A stretch of 64,000 bases of DNA, taken from Allodiplogaster sudhausi (lineage: Eukaryota; Nematoda; Chromadorea; Rhabditida; Diplogasteridae). Position 1 is the stretch's first letter. Each line of letters opens with the position of its first letter. This document shows positions 58,099-64,000 of this stretch, piece after piece. A program made the translations under genes and the position numbers. The DNA is taken from assembly GCA_945643635.1 (NCBI GenBank), contig CALZFC010000110.1:830001-894000 (forward strand), written 5' to 3'. A model generated the notes under the pieces. The model saw only the letters and a program-made list of their open reading frames with translations, had not been told where the DNA came from and searched no databases.

Positions 58099-58347
58099 CC
58101 GAGTTATCCCGATTGTGAGTATATTTCGTTTTGTGTCAATCCTTCAATATGAGTAGCATGTAATGATAATGGAGGTAACAAGTCATTATAAAATTCAAAT
58201 ATATGAAATTATTTCGATAAAGATGCTTCCAATCTTTTTCTTGTATTTGATGTGCGGGTCTGGTCTTGTTTTACCACATGTACTTTCCATGCTGACTAGC
58301 AGTCTATCAGTTAGACGGCTCTTCTTGCAGTTCTATAGAACACGACA

Positions 58348-60686
58348 ATGACGGATTTCATGAGAGAGATGATCAATCAGATGATGGGAGTGCAGAGAGC
58401 AGAGGAAGAAGGTACCTGTTTTCACTCGATTCCGTCTGTCTTCCCTTTGAGAATGAAAGTTGCAAACATGGATGGGTTCTCTATGTGTTTGCAGGGCGAA
58501 GCTTACCTCCGTACTACCACCACTCCGTCTGCCGGGCCTTTCTTCTCGGTTGTTGTCCTGCTGAGATACTCCAAGACACGAGACTCGACACTCTCGTGAT
58601 GTGTAGAAAGACGCATGAACCTGCTCACAAAGCAGACTTCATTCGATCTCAAGAGAAGAAGGACCATTTCTATGATCTAGAGGTTCCTTCTTTCTCTTCA
58701 CATTCTTCTCTGATATCACAACAATTCAGGCATTTGATGCTCTCCACGCGGCAATTCGAAATGTGGACGCGGAAATAAACAAGATCAGAGATAAGATTGA
58801 AAGGGATTGCAAAGAGCAGACGGACTCCGCCGAGTTTGTCAAGGTTTCTTTGAATCTTTCAATTATTTGGAACGAAAATATGAGTAAATTTGAAAGCATT
58901 TCTGTCTTCAGGCCCAGAAAATACATGAAATCAACGAGAAGATCGGCAAGGCCCTCGCGCAGATGGAGGCTCTTGGCAATGAAGGGAAGGTTGAGGAGTC
59001 AATGGAACTGAGTAAGACGGTGGAAGAACTGAAAGAACGCCGGAAGGAGCTTGATGTTAGTTTCATCCTATTTAATTAGTCAGGAAAGATGTGTAATGAC
59101 AACGATCGCAAGTGATGTCTTCAGTTTTATTGCTTTATAGACAACGAGTTACGAAATGTCAGGTAGAAATGCGTGTGTTGGTGGGTGGAATCGGAACGGG
59201 AGCTCAGCGACTGCGAGTGTGCGAGGACTGCGGAGCTCAGCTGAATATCCTCGACCACGAGACTCGACTGGCCGACCACTACGGAGGGAAGATGCACCTC
59301 GGCATGGTTGACATTCGAGAGAAGTACAACGACATGAAGGTTTGTCTCTGCTAACACTTCTTCTATTACATGCTCCCACCCTCTCCCGTCTCCTTCTTTC
59401 TCATCTCTTCATTCTTTCCCTTTTCACATTATTTGTTGACTAATGTGCTTCCCACCCATTTTCTCTCAATCCTAAGTTGATCTTCTTCATCTACCTATTG
59501 TTATCTTTCTCTTTCACTTGTATTTGAGTGTGCTTACAAGTTGAGCCGGGGATATAGTTGGTGGTAGAGCTGCGTAGAAGTAGATGGGAGGGGGCCGTTT
59601 GGATGTTGCGAGATCGACTGGAAAGAGGAGTGAGTTGTGTGGGGCTGGCTGAGGTTGTGGCTCTGATTCAGCGACCGGAGAAGGAGAGGGGAGACTGAAG
59701 CTGCGGGCACTCTCCCCTCTCTCCTGTTCCTCCTTCTCTTCCTTCTTCCACTTGGCGGCTTCGTATGTTCCTTCCAAACCACACATTTCATCTCGCGAGA
59801 TATACAATCAAAAGAAAAGGAGATAGAGAATCGAAGATTCTTCGGTTCTTCTGTCAGGACATAAATTTGTTGCAGGAGACGATTGAAGAGCGGAGGAAAA
59901 AGAGACGCGAGTCTGTGGGCAGTAGCAGTCGAGATGACAGGTCTTTTCATTTCATCTCTCCCACCTTCTTGGCATAAAATACAACAAATTACTGGCGTGC
60001 TGTTTGAGTTCTTGATTACGAGGAATGATAAATTGAGAAGGCGAAGCCCAGACAGAAGGGAGCGGGAGAGGGAGCGAGACCGCGAGAGAAAGGGCGAGCG
60101 AGACCGCCATCGGAGGTTCAGCTTCTTTTCTCTACTTCATCCTTTCTCAATGTCTTCCCCCAAAATTGGGTCTTTAATTGTCAAACAGAGGCACATTTTT
60201 ATTTAATGGCAAGAGTCAAAGTACAATGTTTATCGGAGAGTGCAAAGGACGCATACTTCCCGGATGGCGTGAGCTGGCAGGAGGGGTGTGAGTGATTGTG
60301 GTTCACTGAAAATAAGAGTGATGCGAGAGGAGCCAGTTTGAGAGGAGAGAGGACAGAATGGTATAGGAAGAAGGAGAGAGAACAAGAGAGAGAGAAAGAG
60401 ACGGCAGAGAGCAAGCGGGGAATCAACGGGTAGTGCTTTAGTCGGTCGCCCGATAAGCGTCGTCGCTCTGGCAGCCGCGACCGAAAATCTTCCTCCTCAA
60501 CTCGCCACTCTCAGAGAGACCGAGACAGAGGAGGAGACAGGTTTGTCATTCTGAACTCTGCTTCTGCTTTTCGTTACCTAACTTTATTTAGCTGTTTTCT
60601 TCTCCTTAAAGATTTTGTCTATTTCTTTTTTTAATGTTATGAAGCCTAATGAGTCATTCTTTTGTAGACACCGTGATCGACACTAG
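58348..60686 (+). CDS. LUC7-like U1 snRNP protein (315 residues, nine exons)
   Basis: Exons are 58348-58411, 58495-58682, 58730-58843, 58912-59055, 59163-59339, 59876-59940, about 60038-60115, 60442-60540 and 60668-60686, all in phase. LUC7-like proteins sit in U1 snRNP and help choose weak 5' splice sites. The N-terminus MTDFMREMINQMMG matches the family. The first zinc finger is CCPAEILQDTRLD followed by a Cys-X5-His. A coiled coil (AQKIHEINEKIGKALAQMEA) leads to the second finger (RVCEDCGAQLNILDHETRL, ADHYGGKMHLG). The C-terminus is an RS/RE/RD-rich tail. The acceptor TTCTTGCAG 17 bases before the ATG suggests trans-splicing. The exon 5 acceptor was chosen because it alone keeps frame into the second finger. 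Confidence 0.9.
59514..59807 (-). other. antisense open frame in a LUC7-like intron
   Basis: A 97-codon minus-strand frame in the 536-base intron 5 has a varied composition (charged N-terminus, then Pro/Ser-rich), unlike the Arg-Glu microsatellite artefacts nearby. No family was recognised and no flanking promoter or poly(A) signal was identified. It may be chance. Confidence 0.2.
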
Positions 60687-60689
60687 AGA

Positions 60690-61195
60690 GCAAGGAACTC
60701 TCATCTCTCCCCTTCTACTTCTTCCCTCTTTCTTTACTTCCTTCTTTCGTTTTCTGTTTGGTTGCACGCGTTTCTGACATTCCCATTGCTGTCAACCTTG
60801 TTTGATAACTAAGTTGGATTCATTGAGCAGTCCTTTTTAGCAGCACCAGGAAGGATGCATTACTTGTTATTGCTATACGGATTGTTTTATTCTATTCTTC
60901 CCTGTTATTTACTCATCCATAATGAAGATTGATAAATCTGACTGACCTGCTTGCGGTTTCCATTGTGGATCATTGAGCGTTTCGACCATCGCACTTTGTT
61001 TCCTTTAACACTCATCTACTTGGGGGGGGGGGGTTGACCTTGATAAGTGCGGAAGATGGAAATTGTAATGAGAGTATTCGAAAAGGGAGAAGATTGTGGG
61101 AGTTGCTGCTGTCTTATCGGCGTGATTTGTTCGGTCTTTGTGTTTATAACCTGCAGTCTTCGTTTAAATGGTGTACTTGACTGATTAGGAAGAAC
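60690..61195. other. spacer between LUC7-like and ERMP1-like genes
   Basis: AT-rich with a run of 11 G at about 61022-61034. No coding exon. If the genes form an operon, an intercistronic trans-splice acceptor should lie near its 3' end (AGTCTTCG...TTAG before 61200 contains candidate AG sites). Confidence 0.4.
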
Positions 61196-61199
61196 TGGA

Positions 61200-64000
61200 A
61201 TGGAGGACGGTCCCAGGCTACGGCAGACGGGAGCCTTTCCGTCTGATTCGCCACTGAACAACTCGGCCCGCTACGAGGGGGACAAGACACGCAGGGATGA
61301 AGTGAGTTGTTCCCTCCTTCCATCCCTCTCATTCTCTCTCCCTCAGGGTCTCCTTGGCTTTCGTCATTGGCTCTTCGCCCTTGTTGTGCTGGGTGCGGTG
61401 TACGCTGGAGTCATTTACTTCCACGAGCGACTTCCTCCCGTCCGTGCCGCTCTTGACTACAACGAGTTCAGGTGAGCATCCTCAGTCCATATCTTCGCCT
61501 TCCACTCAATTCCTCTGATTTAGCGAAGCTCGTGCGCGTGTCTTTCTGAAAGCGGTAACTGCCCTTGGCCCTCGACCGAGTGGGTCGGCCGCTCTTGAGG
61601 CGAGTTTTCTTTCTCCTCAAATCAGTGTTCATCTAGATTTACGGATGTGTTTTTAGCTTTATACTTTATTTTAGCCCGTAGACCTTTTGGGTCGAGTTAT
61701 TTCCCAGCTGGTTCTTTTTTTATAATCTTGCTTGTTGAAGAAAGTTATTTAACTGTGAATCTTATACCTTCAGAAGGAGGCCTTTCCTCTGCTACGGAAA
61801 AGACTGGACGAAACCGCTGAGGCAGCTGGGACTCTGGGACAAAATCGTGTCGAGGTTTCGTCGATTTAATATCCACATTCCCCGTCTTGTGGCCCATTCT
61901 CCTGGATGCCTATTCCTGACCTACGGTGGAGATTCCCTTTCCAGATTGACACTCAGCATCCCTCGGGCTGTTTCGACTTGAAGTTCCTCTCCTCCTTCAC
62001 TCTCTGCTACGAGAATGTGACGAATGTCGTTGCTCGTCTCGGACCGGCCACTGGACCCGCCAGCCACGCTCTCCTTCTCAACTGCCACATCGACACTATG
62101 CCAGACACTCCCGGAGCCACTGATGATGCTGTTAGAGGAAGAAAGAGAGAAGAGAGAAAGAGAGAGAGAGAAAGTGGAAGACAGGGAGAGAGAAAAAGAG
62201 AGGATTGAAGAGACGGAGAGAGAAAGATGGAGAGTTGAAGAGAGAGAAAGAGAGTGGGGGAAGAGAGGGGGAAGAGATGGAAAGGAGGAAATAACAAGGT
62301 GTTCAGGTATCGTGTGCTATAATGCTTGAAGTGCTTGATGTGCTAGCAAGGTCCGATAAGCCTCTGAAGTATGACATAGTCTTCCTGTTCAATGGAGGTG
62401 AGGGTGGTGGAGTGGAATAACTAGTGAGGAGAATTGTCCCTTCCAGCCGAGGAGAACTTCCTGCAAGGAGCCCACGGTTTCATCGAAACTCACCCCTGGA
62501 GACACACGATTCGCTCCTTCATCAACCTCGAAGGAACTGGATCCGGCGGCCGTGAAATCCTATTCCAAGTCAGTAGTTTTTAATGGCGACTTGATAGATA
62601 TTATGAGAATGTTTGAGGCGGGACCGGGCAACTCGTGGCTTCTCAAGACCTATCTGGAGAATGCGCCCCATCCGTACTGCAGCATCATTGCACAAGAAGT
62701 CTTCCAGTCGGGAATCATTCCATCCGATACTGACTTCCGCATTTTCCGTGACTTTGGACGCATCTCTGGTATGAAGATGGTTGTCATTTGTTCTGTCACC
62801 TTTTGTTCACTAATTGGTTTTATATATTCTTATCACTGATTGAGGACTGGACATTGCATACACCCGGAATGGCTGGATCTACCACACTGAATTCGACACG
62901 GAGGCCCGCATCGACCAGGGATCCGTGCAGAGGGCGGGCGACAATGTCCTTGCTGTTGTGCGTGCCGTGCTTGAATCAAATCATCTGGCTGAGGTTATCT
63001 CCTTTCTTCCTTCCGAATCTTCTATTCATTACCTTCTCTTTCGTGTCTTAGCCCAGCAAGGCAGCGGAGCAGAACAACTGGGTCTTCTACGATGTCGTCG
63101 GTCTCTTCACCGTCTGTTATTCCGTTGCTACAGGTTTTATTCTTTTCTTTCAGCCTTCTCTTTGGGATTCATTATTAAAAGAGGTATAATTGGGATTCCG
63201 CTTATGTTAGTTTTAGAGTATTGCTATCCCTGATATGAATTTAACATGTAAAATGCGTAGTGTTCAGCAAAAGTGATAAACACGATGGCGGCGCTGCTGT
63301 GCTTGTTCCTGGTTACGTTCCGTCTGCAGAGTGGCATCTACCACTTCTCTGACCTTCTCTCGGTCTTCCTCCGCCACTTCCTCTCCATCGTTGCGATGGC
63401 CGTGGCCATGGTTCTGCTTGTCCTCGTGGTCATCCTCTTCGACCTGACTATGTGCTGGTAGGGTGTTTCCTCCCTCCCCCCCCCCCTCTCAGCTCCTCGC
63501 TCCTCTTCTCAAGGTATTCGATGCCCGAACTGGTCGGTCCTCTCTATGTTCTTCCACTTGTACTCGTCGGTCTCTACGTCCACAGCAACTTTGCTGCACG
63601 TCACAATGTTGGTTTAGATATTGTCTTTAAGATTATTTAAGTTAATTATTAAGCATTTATTTTGATAATATGTTAATGTCTTTATAGCTCTGTTTTGCCC
63701 TTTATCATCTATTTGGAATTCATTTCCCGATTTCCTTTAGCAATGACCAGTAACGGCTCTGCCTAGATCCGGAACGCGGAGATGCTACACACGGACTCAG
63801 TGCTGGTTGTGTTGTCAGCCCTGCTCCTGTGGATGACCTCAGCCGGTCTCTCTTCTTCCTTCGTCCTGTTCAACTACGTGTTCTTCGCCCTCCTCCGAGA
63901 CCCTCTCCTGTGGTTCTTCTCCCGTCTCGGCCTTCTCAGTCGAGTAACTCCGAGATGGGTGCTGGGTGCTCAGCTGGTCTGCCTTCTTCCCGGAATGCTC
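61200..64000 (+). CDS. ERMP1-like M28 endoplasmic reticulum metallopeptidase (3' partial)
   Basis: This encodes a multi-pass ER membrane protein with a luminal M28 zinc-aminopeptidase domain. Exon 1 (61200-61301) is a soluble N-terminus. Exon 2 (61347-61471) has a membrane helix ([18 protein letters not shown]). Next come [50 protein letters not shown] (metal-ligand His and Asp), [20 protein letters not shown] (catalytic Glu pair), [33 protein letters not shown] and [18 protein letters not shown]. From about 63.27 kb hydrophobic exons begin ([19 protein letters not shown], then several helices), running off the window. Some junctions near 61.6 and 61.8 kb are unresolved. The intron at 62.13-62.29 kb is GA-rich. 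Confidence 0.82.

Overview
This window is nuclear DNA from a nematode. Three genes encode cuticle collagens with the nematode cuticle-collagen N-terminal domain, interrupted Gly-X-Y blocks and a Cys-Asp-His-Cys/PPPRTAPGY tail. Introns are short and numerous, and splice-acceptor-like sequences lie just 5' of several start codons, as expected for spliced-leader trans-splicing. A LUC7-like gene sits next to an ERMP1-like metallopeptidase gene, which from memory is also the arrangement on C. elegans cosmid B0495. The species cannot be named from sequence alone. (CT)n/(GA)n microsatellites are abundant, mostly inside introns.

Layout. 1-10.0 kb: no intact gene. It is dominated by an ~8.8-kb imperfect palindrome (arms about 1.15-2.74 kb and 8.87-9.97 kb) that carries broken fragments of the ribosomal protein S23 gene, a nested foldback MITE and a tRNA-like SINE candidate. 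10-19.2 kb: a cluster of three cuticle collagen genes (one minus, two plus), each with two coding exons, plus a minisatellite and a 130-bp TA-flanked hairpin MITE. 19.5-28.1 kb: an SLC2-type sugar transporter gene (minus) containing a 4.4-kb CR1-like LINE, which is bounded by two 520-bp direct copies of transporter sequence. 28.5-30.2 kb: a five-exon CYTH-domain gene (minus) with a 29-bp minisatellite in intron 1. 31.3-39.1 kb: a multi-exon gene (minus) whose exons align in order with tuberin (TSC2), including the Rap-GAP domain; C. elegans is generally described as lacking TSC2. 39.3-41.3 kb: a 409-bp tandem duplication split by a 1,166-bp terminal-inverted-repeat element rich in GGGGCC. 41.6-43.1 kb: a small zinc-finger-like gene. 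44.6-50.8 kb: a P5B (ATP13A2-like) transport ATPase gene (plus). 51.6-56.8 kb: the convergent TFIIS gene (minus). A 3.47-kb tandem duplication spans the 3' parts of both the ATPase and TFIIS genes, leaving one intact copy of each gene on the outside and two orphan halves between them. 57.4-64.0 kb: three closely spaced plus-strand genes (a 172-residue two-membrane-segment protein, LUC7-like, ERMP1-like), possibly an operon; the last runs off the window.

Exon boundaries were derived by hand from reading-frame continuity and GT/AG sites. Models for the collagens, CYTH protein, TFIIS, LUC7-like protein and the 172-residue protein close exactly in frame. The TSC2, transporter, ATPase, zinc-finger and ERMP1 models are correct in outline, but some junctions are unresolved.
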